Shown piece by piece: positions 47,411-57,658 of a stretch of 64,000 bases of DNA; the stretch's first letter is position 1, and every line of letters starts with the position of its first letter. Source of the stretch: Pollenia angustigena (lineage: Eukaryota > Arthropoda > Insecta > Diptera > Polleniidae); assembly GCA_930367215.1 (NCBI GenBank), contig OV884057.1, positions 252,701,426 through 252,765,425 on the forward strand, written 5' to 3'. Below the pieces are notes generated by a model, which saw nothing but the letters and a program-made list of their open reading frames with translations, had not been told where the DNA came from and searched no databases. The position numbers were made by a program, and so were the translations under genes.

Positions 47411-48360
47411 CACAGAGGGAAAAATCCGGTACAAAAATACCAAAATTGACACCATCCGTTGTCAAAAGTGAGCCAACTACGTTTGTGTTCAATTTGATAA
47501 CGGATGGTGTCAATGTTTTTTAACCACCTCGTTGTCATTTTGTCACCATTTGTTCTCAATATGACATCAAATTGGTTATATATTATCACCATAATGGTAC
47601 CATACCGACAACATGGTGTTGTCATTTTTGACAACACACTGTTAATATATTGACAACATTCGGTTGTCCTTTCGATAACACATTGTTCTGATTGTAGTAT
47701 GTACTTAATAACCCATTCTGAACCCAAGTAATAAAATGGAATAATGTAAATTTATTAATTTATTTCACATTTTTTAAATAAAATACTTATAAAAAAATAC
47801 ATTAAAAATTCACATTTTTAATTTTAAATAATAATTAAAGTTTACAATAAAAATTAAAAAAAACAGGTACTTCATTGTTATATAGATTTAGTATAAATCA
47901 AATTTATTCCTTGTCATCTACGCCATCATAATTATTTTCCAATTGGATATTTCCGCTGTTGCTTAGATTTTCATCAAGAAGAAAGTCATAATCTAGGAAT
48001 ACAAGGCTTTCCTCACAATTTAAATTGTTTTCTTCACTCATTTTTAAACTTTTAATCTTAATTTTATTCTTTTAATTTTATTTAACTTTTCACTTTTTAC
48101 TTTTTACTTTTTACTTGCGAATACAAAAGTTGTTTGTGGGATAACTTGTATACGCTGTTAATAATGACAACAGGGCGATACCTATTTGACAACAGTGTGT
48201 TATCAATTTGACAACAATAGTACGTTTTTTATCTAACAGCCCAATTTGACAACATTTTGTTGAAAATTTAACAACAAATGTTGTCGAAATATTGACAACA
48301 GTTTGTTATCAATTTATTACCATTGGTTGACAGTTTTTTAACGTTTTTTTTCGCTCTGTG
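47411..48360 (-). mobile_element. TA-target MITE, CACAGAG ends, copy 2 (inverted)
   Basis: It starts CACAGAGGGAAAAATCCGGT and ends ACGTTTTTTTTCGCTCTGTG, with TA outside both. It is the reverse of copy 1 (44121-44917) and longer by about 150 bp. The extra interior contains a 45-codon acidic reading frame that is absent from copy 1. Confidence 0.8.
47904..48041 (-). CDS. 45-codon acidic open frame in a TA MITE
   Basis: ATG at 48041 to TAA at 47904. It begins MSEENNLNCEESLVFLDYD and continues FLLDENLSNSGN to an acidic end (DGVDDKE). Its codon variety and composition look more protein-like than other frames in this window. It may be the 5' coding end of the autonomous parent, left behind by internal deletion, or a chance frame. 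No domain is recognised. Confidence 0.3.
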   Translation of the reverse strand: MSEENNLNCEESLVFLDYDFLLDENLSNSGNIQLENNYDGVDDKE

Positions 48361-48502
48361 TAGTATTTATACTGCTGAAATAAAATAATTTAAAATATAT
48401 AAACCTGGATAGGAGGTTTTGTTTGCAACTTTTCAAAAATATGTTTGAAGTCTACTGATTCATATAGACATGCTTAACCACCATCAATTAAAACTCATTT
48501 AA

Positions 48503-49188
48503 CCTTGCGGCCACACGGTCAAGTTGTTCTTGATAGTGTTTTAGATTTACTGCTTGTCAAAATTTACATAAATTCAAAGCTGTGACGTAGGCTGCATTCA
48601 ATTTTTGAGCAATTTACTTTCAAGATGTCATCAAGAAAACAATTTGTAAAGACAAACGAAAAATTTGCTCACTAACCTTGAAATCAGCTGTTTTCCTGAA
48701 CGTAAATTGAAACACTCACTGGAAAGAGAATTTTAAAGGCAAGTTCGTATCAATTTTTAACTCTTTCAGCCACACTTTTATATATGCAACTTGATAACTA
48801 AAAAATGCACAATTTTGCATTATTTAAAGATTATTTATTATAAAAATGTTGATAATTTTGTTAAATAAGGTGGTTAGTTTACGTACCACCATGACGGTTG
48901 GCATAAACATTTTTCTTAACAGAGCAAATAACCTATGGCTGTTTTTTTAAAAACAAAAGCTTACACATTTAAAAAAATTTATAAATGTTAAATTTCAAAA
49001 TGTATGCCTCAAAATTTCGCATAAATCTATCATCGATAATCTTAAAAAATGTAATTATTAGGCTCTTGAAAAGGTGGTTAGATAACTAACCACCAAACCT
49101 GAAAGAGTTAAAAGTATGAGTGTATTGGTAAAAAAGTGTGAGTGTATTAAAACTTGATAGGCAAAACTTGATCGTGTAACCTTCAAGG
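48503..49188. mobile_element. Foldback element split by a TTAA MITE
   Basis: CCTTGCGGCCACACGGTCAA at the left is mirrored by TTGATCGTGTAACCTTCAAGG at the right. The short TTAA-flanked element 48761-49107 lies inside. Confidence 0.6.
48761..49107. mobile_element. piggyBac-like MITE at TTAA
   Basis: The ends CTCTTTCAGCC and, complemented, CTCTTTCAGGTT are flanked by TTAA (48757-48760 and 49108-49111). The terminal sequence is one base away from CCCTTTCAGACCC of the element at 13508. Subterminal hairpins with GGTGGT..ACCACC stems lie at 48869-48892 and 49073-49094. Confidence 0.7.
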
Positions 49189-49727
49189 AAAATAAATTTT
49201 GTGGGAATATCTCAAATAATAAATTTATTGAGTTCCTATAATTTCTTAAAACCAAAGTGTTTCAATACTTCTACAGCTATGTTCACAACTATTAAATATT
49301 TCTTAAAGAATTGTTTGCTTTTGCAAAACGTTAGGCTAGTGCAAACATTATTTATCAGTTTCTAAATTACATTATACAATTATAATCTTGGAGTTTAGTA
49401 AATAAACAGGAATTATTTAAAATAAAGCCAAAGTTTGATCAATTTACTGGTCACGCTTTTTTGGATTTTATTGTCAAATATTTGTTACGTCTGAACAAAC
49501 CTTAAGTCATATCCATGTATTTTGTTCGTGAATTGCTTTGTTTTTATTTTAATTGAGTTTTTATTAAAAATTCTAATTTGATTTTTGTATTTTTTTGTAT
49601 TCGAATTAAACCCGGTTAACCGGTTATTTTTAAAATGCTTAACGAAAAACCGGTTTTTTTTAAATGGCAACTATTCGGAATATTCGAAAACCGGTTATTG
49701 AAAAAAGTCGAATAATCGATCACCCTA

Positions 49728-49735
49728 TACCGCTT
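49728..49735 (+). repeat. 8-bp target duplication, right (TACCGCTT)
   Basis: The partner of 42776-42783 with one mismatch. Confidence 0.6.
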
Positions 49736-50633
49736 ACACTTCGTACTCAATATTACTTGATTTTTGTTGAAAAATGTTCTTATTTCCGATATATGGTTAT
49801 TTCACTAGTGAAAACTGACATGACTTACATGAAGAAAGGGAACAATTGAAGCATTGGAAAAATGATCATGTCAGCGTTTAAAAAACTTTTTATATATCTA
49901 ACATATTTTTATGAATAAGGGTGTTAAACTTTTATATATATGTATATATATGACAAAAAGTACTTAGATGACTTAAGCCAAATTTGAGTTCGTAAGTACT
50001 GTTGAACAAAGTTTCAATTATTTTGTCAAATTTTTAAAAGTTGTAGCGAAACTAATTTTTGCTTATTTTTTTAATGTGCAATAAAATTTGTAATAAAGAA
50101 AATTCAAAAAGTACCAAATAAAGAACGGAACGGTTAAAGATGTAATTTAATTTTCCGTATTTCCCCTTCTTGATACTTTTATATCCCCGTTAAAAGACCA
50201 ACATTTTCAATATTGTATTGGGAGCTCATTATTTAATACGCACATGTTAATGAATGGAAAAAAAATGTTTTGTAAAAGAAGTACAAAAAATAGGTACGAT
50301 TTTCTCCCTTTGAACATTTGAATTTCGAAAAAGTACCAAATTCATATTTGTATTTTTTAGATAAGTTACGAATGAGATATAAAATGTATTTCTATGCTTA
50401 TTTGTTTTAAAGATAGATGGAGTAACAAAAAAGTTACAAAATGCCGGTTTTATCAATTAACTTCCCAAAAGGGCCGAATTTCAAAAAAACCCCAGACACC
50501 TGTCTGCTAATTTTTTAATGAACAACAATATTGTATTACTTTTTCTGTGTATTTTTTTAGCTTAGGAGAAATCGGTAAGCGAATTTAACCGTTTGTTTCA
50601 TTTTTCATCATTTATCCAATATGTACTGTCCCG
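49736..50633. other. Unassigned AT-rich stretch
   Basis: No features recognised. Confidence 0.5.
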
Positions 50634-51716
50634 TCATTAATGTTAGTTTTTGTAACAAAATTATCAATTTTTTAAGGGTGGTGGTTCAACATTTGGATTC
50701 ATAGCTCTGATCCTACTGAATCGGTTTTGTTGGATTTCAGTCCCAAACTGCTTAATATAACTACACACAGAAAAAAATACCAATTTTAAAATAACATGGC
50801 GAAATGTTAATTGAGAATCATGGTAAATTTCTGCAAAAGTATGCCCATTATTTAAATTTATCATTATTTTATATTAATTTTAAATGAAAAATTTTAAAAT
50901 AACCTTAAATCACGTTTATTTAATATTATTCACTGTTAAAATAACATTGTTCAATATTGAATCCATAAAAACCTGATTTATATTAAAATCAAAAGTTTAT
51001 ATAGTTAAATTAACATACATACACACTTAAGGATGTACACTTTTTATTTTCATGTTTAAAATATGTTATAAAAAGAAGACAATTCCCGTATTCTTTTAAT
51101 TCAAATTATTTAGTTAAATTGTACATCAAGTTGTCAAAGTAGAATGATGACGAAAACCATATCGGGCCATACAAAATAAATGAAACATTTGTTACAGGGG
51201 TAAGTGTTTTGAATTATTCTCAAATAAATGCATATGTTGTCTTTACACTGTTATATCACACTTCAACCAATTTGATTCTACTTGAAATTCACGTTGTTCC
51301 AACTTGAAATAACTTTCATTCAACGTGATTTGGATTATTGTTTTAATATAAATGACATTTGGCTCTAACTTTACTGCAATGTTAAATTAACATGAGTTAT
51401 AGTTATTTTAAAAGAAAAAAATGTTGTTCGCAAGTTATTGTAAAATCATGTTAAATCACTACTGAAAAATGTAAAATCAACCTTGTTTTGAACGAATTTA
51501 CATTGATTTTTTCTGTGTGTAGAAACAATTTGACACCAACTTCTATTCTATTTTTTTAAAGATTTTTCGAAAGTGAGCGTATTTTCAACCGACGGACATG
51601 GCTTAATCGACTTAGATTTACTCAAGAAGTCAGAATATTTATACTTAATTGGATCTCAGATGAATTATTAAAAAGTTTCACACGGAATGACAAACAATAG
51701 TGATGGTGGAGGGCTT
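50634..51716 (-). mobile_element. Partial HINE interrupted by a TA MITE
   Basis: GTTTTTGTAACAAAATTATC through CTGCTTAATATAACTA, then ACAATTTGACACC, CCGACGGACATGG and GGTGGAGGGC at the right end correspond to the hairpin-distal end of other copies. The hairpin end is missing. The MITE at 50764-51519 splits it at a TA. The empty site is visible in the copies near 7532 and 15948. Confidence 0.65.
50764..51519. mobile_element. TA-target MITE, CACACAG ends
   Basis: CACACAGAAAAAAATACC on the left mirrors TTGATTTTTTCTGTGTG on the right, with TA outside both. Arms carry repeated TTTAAAATAAC and AACATGG motifs. Confidence 0.85.
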
Positions 51717-51845
51717 AGAAACGAATAAACTGCGATTCTCTTCTGGTATTTAGCACCGTATTTATAAATTATACGATTGTAGAGGAAGGCATTTACTTTA
51801 GGACGCAAAAAAGGAAGCGGTTTAGATAAAGTATACGTTATTTCT

Positions 51846-51985
51846 GTGATTTTCATGGGCAACCGCGTATGTAAATTTTTTCGATTTTGAGTTGTTGATG
51901 CCAAAGTACTTTTTTAAAATGCTTTTTACATGGTTCTAAACATTTTTGGAAAAAAATGATCCAATTACGATTTTTTTAACGAAAC
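51846..51985. repeat. One-ended copy of the CTGTGGTTTTCATGGG foldback
   Basis: CTGTGATTTTCATGGGCAAC followed by CGCGTA, then GTTGATGCCAAAGTAC and ACATGGTTCTAAACATTTTT match 30388-30616. The second end was not found. Confidence 0.6.
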
Positions 51986-52420
51986 AACAACGTAACTTCT
52001 ATATTTATTCAAAATGCGTTCAGCACTAACGAAGTATGTCAACAAGCGTTTGCTTCTTGAACAATTATTTCTGTTTCAAAAATACAAGAGAACATACGTT
52101 GTTATTTTTGAAAATATTTGAACATTATTTTTTGATTATTTTTCAGTTAACAAGAACTTATAATTACTTGTGTGTTATTTTGCTATCTTTTTTGTTGTTG
52201 ATACGATGTTTTTTTCTTATTCTAAGTGCCGTTACGTTGTTTTGGATAAAAAATAATATGATTGCTGCATTCTGGTTAGCCTTCGTCGTAGCTGGTGCCA
52301 TTATAGTAATAATAATTTCATGTAAAGTGCGTATTTAAGTTGAAATATAATTTCAGTGAATGGTACAATATATAATTTAATAATAAATCTATGATTTTGC
52401 GTAAAACCTTTTTATAAAAA

Positions 52421-52808
52421 TTGAAGCCCAGCCGCGAATAACGTTGTAAACGCCACATTTTGCAAAAACTTGTATTTAGCAGATAACCGTTAACTTTACT
52501 CTCTTACACAGTTTAAACATCAAATCAACCAAAACTATGCACCTTAACGCCTTCAAAATCGCATACAAAGTGTCAGCCAGTTAAAGAACATTGCAAGTTA
52601 CTAACAAAATAATGAAACCGAAATGGTTTTGCAGTGCGGAATAATGTTTTAAAAGCCTTTTGCATAACATTTTTTATTATCATTATTTTTATTAATAGAA
52701 TAAAAAAAATATTAAAACAAATAATGCTGTCTGTCAAAAAACGTTTTTTTGCTCTCCTGAAAAATTATTATTTTGTAACTTAAAACGTTATTCGCGGCTG
52801 TGCTTCAA
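52421..52808. mobile_element. Foldback MITE, TTGAAGC.CAGCCGCG ends
   Basis: TTGAAGCCCAGCCGCGAATA is mirrored by TATTCGCGGCTGTGCTTCAA (one mismatch). TATAAAA lies close outside both ends (52413-52419 and 52812-52818), a probable 7-bp target duplication. Confidence 0.75.
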
Positions 52809-53149
52809 TTGTATAAAAGTAATGGCTGATTCGAAAAATAGTGAAAATTCTCGGATAGAAAAAGAGATAATTTCCATAATAATAGTATGCATAATTGTAT
52901 TGAAATATGTATACGATATGATAAAGGTATACCACCAAAAAACGAAGAGTTCAGATGGATTTTGGAATAAGCGAAAGCTCTGTACAATTCCAAAATAAAA
53001 ATATAGTAGTATTAAAATTCAAGCGTCTGCATTACAAACTATAAATAGTAAGGAAGCTTATTAAATACAAATTTATGTTTTTATGTACATACATTTACTC
53101 ATACATAGGTATATATTCATTGTTTTTTTTTTCATAAATTTTAAGGTAG

Positions 53150-54540
53150 CGATACTTCAACCCTCAAAAATGTGACCTGTGAGACTTTTGGAACATCGAT
53201 AAAGAAAAACTGGACAGAAAGTAAATGTAAATGGAATGCGGGAAAGGAATATACTTCAAAAAAATGGAAAAATAATACCTGAGCGCCAGAGCAAGGAATA
53301 GGGATGCAGTAATACTTACGGACTGCTCAAATTCTTCTTCGCTACTGAAATCTTAATGCCCAATTATAATATGCATAAGCTTGCTTAAGCTTCCGTTAAA
53401 AATTAACAAAAAACCTGTCAAATGCATTTAAAAACGCAAAAACAAAATAAAAAACATTTGATTCCGTACAGAAAGTGCAATCAGTTTCACACCTTGCCTT
53501 AGAAAATTACAGATTTATAAAACTTAACAAAAGCTTTTTTAATTAGGATATGATTTGACGCATATTATAGTTGGGTCTTCACACTTGCATAGTCTGTTTT
53601 CTAAACATCGATGTATCGTTTGCATACCTAGCAAGGAACTACCGTTTTGTAGATTGCAATGCGGAGAAACAAATTTGCAATGAAGACCGTTTGTTGCTTT
53701 TTAAAGAATATTGGGGCTTAGGTAACTATTCTTCTCGCGTTAGTTACATGTCCAGATGCATGGAGCACTCTTTAAAATTGTCAAAGAAAAATTAAAATTT
53801 TAACAAAGATCTTCGTAAAAACGAATTTAAATATAATATTTTTTTCGGAGAAGCTAAAGTATATGTTTGTAAAAAATGCTTTCTTGATGTGTATGGAGAG
53901 ACAGAATCTTTTTTGCGCAATATCCAAAAAAAAATTGTTCAGAAAAGAAGTTTAAAGGATCAAAGTGGTAAATCCTCACATAATTTAATACTTTCCTGCT
54001 TATGAATCTCATTATTCAAGAGATCACACTAATCATAAATATTCAGAGCAAAACTTAAACTTGTCAAAAATGAATGAACTGTATACAGACAATAACAAAC
54101 AATGTGCATATAGAAGCATATTTAAAACTCAAAAACTGAAGTTTAAAAACCTGAGTTTGGATACATGCTGCAAGTGTGACCAACTCTCAGTTTCAATAAA
54201 ATACGCTAAATCGGATGAGAGTAAAAATCAGTTTATTCAAGAACGAGATAAACATTAAGAAGCAGCTGAAGAGGCATAATCCAACAAAAAACCCAACACC
54301 ACACTTAAACCCTTCTATAGTTTTCTACAAAGGATCTCTATTGATATTTAAATTCACAATAAGGAACTGTTCAACAAATAAAACTTATTGCTTCGTTTGG
54401 GATGTAACAGCAAGTGGATTTTTCCATATGAACATTTATCTAAAACAACACGATGAATTTATTCTGATACATGTTCGGGACAAAATAAAAATAATATTGT
54501 AAGTGCGAATCAACCCAAAGTAACCATATGGTCACACACA
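53150..54540 (+). pseudogene. Decayed transposase-like gene of an insect repeat family
   Basis: Fragments in order: KCKWNAGKEYTSK with NGKIIPERQSKE in the next frame (53190-53300); NYRFVDCNAEKQICNEDRLL and FKEYWGLGNYSSRVSYMSRC (53640-53790); KVYVCKKCFLDVYGETESF (53858-53915); ESHYSRDHTNHKYSEQN (54008-54060); and MNELYTDNNKQCAYRSIFKT with LKFKNLSLDTCCKCDQLSVS (54070-54210). I recall this order (C..C, 'ESHYSR..', then 'DtC.kCD') from a widespread uncharacterised insect protein family that looks transposon-derived; the class is not certain. At least three frame changes and several stops interrupt it. Confidence 0.5.
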
Positions 54541-55049
54541 TAATAGGCATAGCAAAATAAATCTCTAAATTAACTTTTTAATTTTTATATGGTGAAGTAT
54601 TATCAATTTGTGCCCCTTCAAACTCCAAAATATCGGCGAAATATTATTAGACAATAACAACCTAAACCTCCTTGAGTGACTGCCTTACTAACAGTTTTGA
54701 TCATTGAGAACCACCTGTGTTGACATAAGTTGTTTTATCTGCACACACTTTTAAAAACGCAAAAAACGCTTTGTAAAACGCAAAAGCAACGCCAAAAATT
54801 ATATTGAAAGCAAAAACAAAATCGAAAATATTTCATAATTTTGTTGTTGTTTTCTATTGAAATGAATATTGAATTTTTAAATTTTAAACGCTGCATGTCT
54901 TGTGGCGTTGATAATTTTTAAACGCAATATGTATTTCTGTAGAAAGCAACAACAAAATTTTGAAAAATTTTTGACATTGTTTTTGCTTTCAATGTTATTT
55001 TTGGGATTGCGTTGCGTTTTACAAATTCAGGGCCTTAGTCTTCGTACCA
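54541..55049. other. Unassigned AT-rich stretch
   Basis: No gene recognised. AACGCAAAAA.. and its complement recur (54757-55020), suggesting a weak inverted repeat. Confidence 0.4.
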
Positions 55050-55458
55050 GTGTTCGAAAATAAACAGTAAATATCGTTCTTTAATGTTCGGTTCGGTAGA
55101 TTTGTGGAAAACACAAACGCTAATAGTGTTTGTGTAGAAATTCATTAAAAAAAATAACGTTTCCCTGTTTGTCATCTTTCGAACACAAAAATAATGCTGT
55201 TTTCATCATACTCAACAAATGATGAGAACATTAAATTCCGTTCGTTTTTTTTTGAAAATCCACGAACTTCAATGTGTTCGGTTCGGCTCGTTAATGTTCG
55301 TCGCTTTTTGCTGATAAAAAAAAACCAAAAATTTTTTACAAAAACAAAATATACACACGAAAAAAACATTATAGAACATTAAAATATAATGTTTTTCTAC
55401 AGCATCACTACAATTGTTCTGTTTTTTAACGAAGAACCGAACATTATATAATGTTTTC
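55050..55458 (+). mobile_element. CAGTGTTCG repeat family, most complete copy
   Basis: It starts CAGTGTTCGAAAATAAACAG. It contains GTTCGGTTCGGTAGATTTGT, AACGTTTCCCTGTTTGTCAT and GTGTTCGGTTCGGCTCGTTA, and ends near ACCGAACATTATATAATG. It aligns along its length with 33190-33602 in the opposite orientation. Confidence 0.7.
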
Positions 55459-55560
55459 AACATATGTAAAAGTTGTGATTTAAATTAAAGGCGTTTTAAT
55501 TGTTCAAAATGTTTATTTTACTTTTATAAATTTTTATAATAAAAATTAAAATTATTCTTT

Positions 55561-55673
55561 TTTTATGGCTAAACAAGTTGAAAAATGGCTAATGGCTAAA
55601 CTCATTTTTAATGGCTAAACAGGGTGAAAAATGGCTAAATCTAGCCATTAAATGGCTAAATTAGCAACACTGG
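55561..55673 (-). mobile_element. hAT-like terminus with ATGGCTAA motif array
   Basis: On the minus strand it begins CAGTGTTGCTAATTTAGCCA. GGCTAA or AGCCAT motifs recur about nine times in 113 bp. CAGTGTTGC fits hAT terminal patterns. The other end was not identified. Confidence 0.55.
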
Positions 55674-55827
55674 TTGGGAAGTAGATTATTTGATTTGCAG
55701 TGAAATTATTGTAATATACATTAGGGATATAACTTGTTAACAATTTTTAAAACATCAAAATCGGCATAGCACAGTCCGATAGAGCATAAAAAACTATAAG
55801 GGAACGTAAATTTATTTTTTCGCTAAG

Positions 55828-56795
55828 GTCAAAAAAATTCACGCACCAAGCGCGATGAAGTTTTGAACACTTTTAATTTTATTTTTGGTTAAGAAAATTT
55901 AATAATATGTTTATTTAAAACAAAAAATAGTTCAGGAACAAAATTTCATTAATATTAAGAGATGGTAAGAGATTTTTCTGCAAACCAAAACATATCTTTA
56001 ACCTTATTTAACGAAAAAAAGTAAAAAATTCAGGGTTTAAAAAGCTGCAGTCAATATCAAAAAATTGCTTTTTCTTCCACTTTCTGATTTTTCATTAGAC
56101 AAAAATAAACCGTTGCTTTTACTTCTGATTCATTAAATGAAAACAGTCGCAGTGAAGGTAAAAGCAAAAAACGAAAAGTTGCACACAACAAAGAACATCG
56201 GCAGCCGACATGTTCGAAAGTGTTTGGTTTGACAGACTGAAGCTTTTAATAAATCCCGAAGTTAACGAAGATGGGACGTTGTGCTCATTGTATGTATATA
56301 AAAGCGATAATGTTATTTAAAGTTTTATTTAATTTCAAAAAATTAAAAAGATTTGTTAAGCTTAAAAATAAATAAATATGTATGTACATATTTATGTACG
56401 CATGTATTATTTAAAAAAAATATGGAAAACAAAAACACAAACGCAACGTCCCACCTTCGTTAACTACGGGATTTTTTAAAAGTTTCAGTCGGTCAAACCA
56501 AACACTTCCGAACATGTTGACTGCCGATGTTCTTTGTTGTGTACAACATTTCGTTTTTTGCTTTTGCCTTCACTGCGACTGTTTTCATTTAATGAATCAG
56601 AAGTAAAGGCAACAGTTTATTTTGTCCAATGACAAATGAAGATGTCAAAGTTACAGCACAATCTTATGACTTTTACTATCTCAACTGCAGCTTTTTAAAC
56701 GCTGAAAAAATTCATAAAAAAACACCGTAAATTATAAATAGTCAATATTGCATTGGTTTAGAAAAACCAATTGGTGCGTGAACTTTTTTGAGAAA
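55828..56795. mobile_element. 970-bp foldback element, TTCACGCACCAA ends
   Basis: TCAAAAAAATTCACGCACCA on the left mirrors TTGGTGCGTGAACTTTTTTGA on the right. The inner arms (56080-56290 and 56445-56650) share AACATCGGCAGCCGACATG, AAGTGTTTGGTTTGAC and CGAAGATGGGACGTTG. Confidence 0.75.
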
Positions 56796-56818
56796 AATTT
56801 CAAAAGATTATAATTTAT

Positions 56819-57485
56819 GAAGTTCAGAACTGTCACTCATAGGAGGGTTAAATAGTTTTTTTTGCAGAAAAATGTGTCTTTCCTGTGTGTGTAGTTTCAT
56901 ACTTCAAAGTTATGTTTTCTTCATCTGGAAGTTTTTGCAATACATTTAATTTTTTTTTTTTTGTCATATACATAAGTATGTATATTAGGGTATAACCAAT
57001 TTTTTGGCATAGTACACTGAAAAAATTTTCTTCACAGATCCAATGAAATTTACATTAAAATTCAACCTATGTAACCCTTCATTAGATTAATGAAGGAATA
57101 ATAAAATCAATGACAAAATTTTCATTGATTTTATGAATCCTCATTGAAAAAATGGATAAAATAAACGTTTGTCATTAAACTAATGCTAAATTTTCATTGA
57201 TTTTATGGAACATTTCATTAATCCAATGAAGGGTTACATAGGTTGAATTTTAATGTAAATTTCATTGGATCTGTGAAGAAAATTTTTTCAGTGTACTATG
57301 CCAAAAAATTGGTTATACCCTAATATACATACTTATATGACAAAAAAAAAAAAATTAAATGTATTTCAAAAACTTCCAGATGAAGAAAACATAACTTTGA
57401 AGTATGAAACTACACACACAGGAAAGACACATTTTTCTGCAAAAAAAACTATTTAACCCTCCTATGAGTGACAGTTCTGAACTTC
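56819..57485. repeat. 667-bp near-perfect palindrome
   Basis: The sequence from TGAAGTTCAGAACTGTCACT mirrors AGTGACAGTTCTGAACTTCA around 57152, with very few mismatches. The centre is a TA MITE (57015-57293). The outer 30 bp of each arm are a piggyBac-like terminus, and the right one is the real end of the element at 57457-58608. Confidence 0.9.
57015..57293. mobile_element. TA-target MITE, CACTGAAAAAA ends
   Basis: CACTGAAAAAATTTTCTTCA is mirrored exactly by TGAAGAAAATTTTTTCAGTG, with TA outside both. It is 279 bp long. Confidence 0.85.
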
Positions 57486-57658
57486 ACGGCCGTCTGAAGA
57501 GGTCCCTACGAACCTTTTTTGTAAATCATGTTTTTTTCATATAAAAAATTTTTTTTTTTGTTTTTATTGTTAATAACTAAATTCTACATACAAAAATAAT
57601 TTAAAAAATTTTTTTTTTGCTTGAATTATCTTAAGACTATTATAAAAAAGTTTAAAAA

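Larger units (their letters stand above)
42784..49727. mobile_element. 6.9-kb composite bounded by hAT-like ends
   Basis: The left end is TAGGGAGATCGATCGAATAG and the right end, complemented, TAGGGTGATCGATTATTCGA. Both are followed by arrays rich in ACCGGTTATTTT and TTCGAATA. The flanking octamers differ by one base. Almost all the interior is other mobile DNA (43401-43636, 44121-48360, 48503-49188). No transposase was found, so this is either one old non-autonomous element swollen by insertions or two diverged copies that happen to face each other. Confidence 0.6.

Noticed and set aside
52036..52338. A 100-codon plus-strand frame with an ATG and hydrophobic stretches resembling a membrane protein
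   Set aside because: The composition is what AT-rich DNA gives by chance. It lies next to repeat debris and I see no conserved motif, promoter or splice context.
55050..55673. One hAT element from CAGTGTTCG to CAACACTG
   Set aside because: The octamers outside the two ends do not match, and the two motifs belong to different repeat families.
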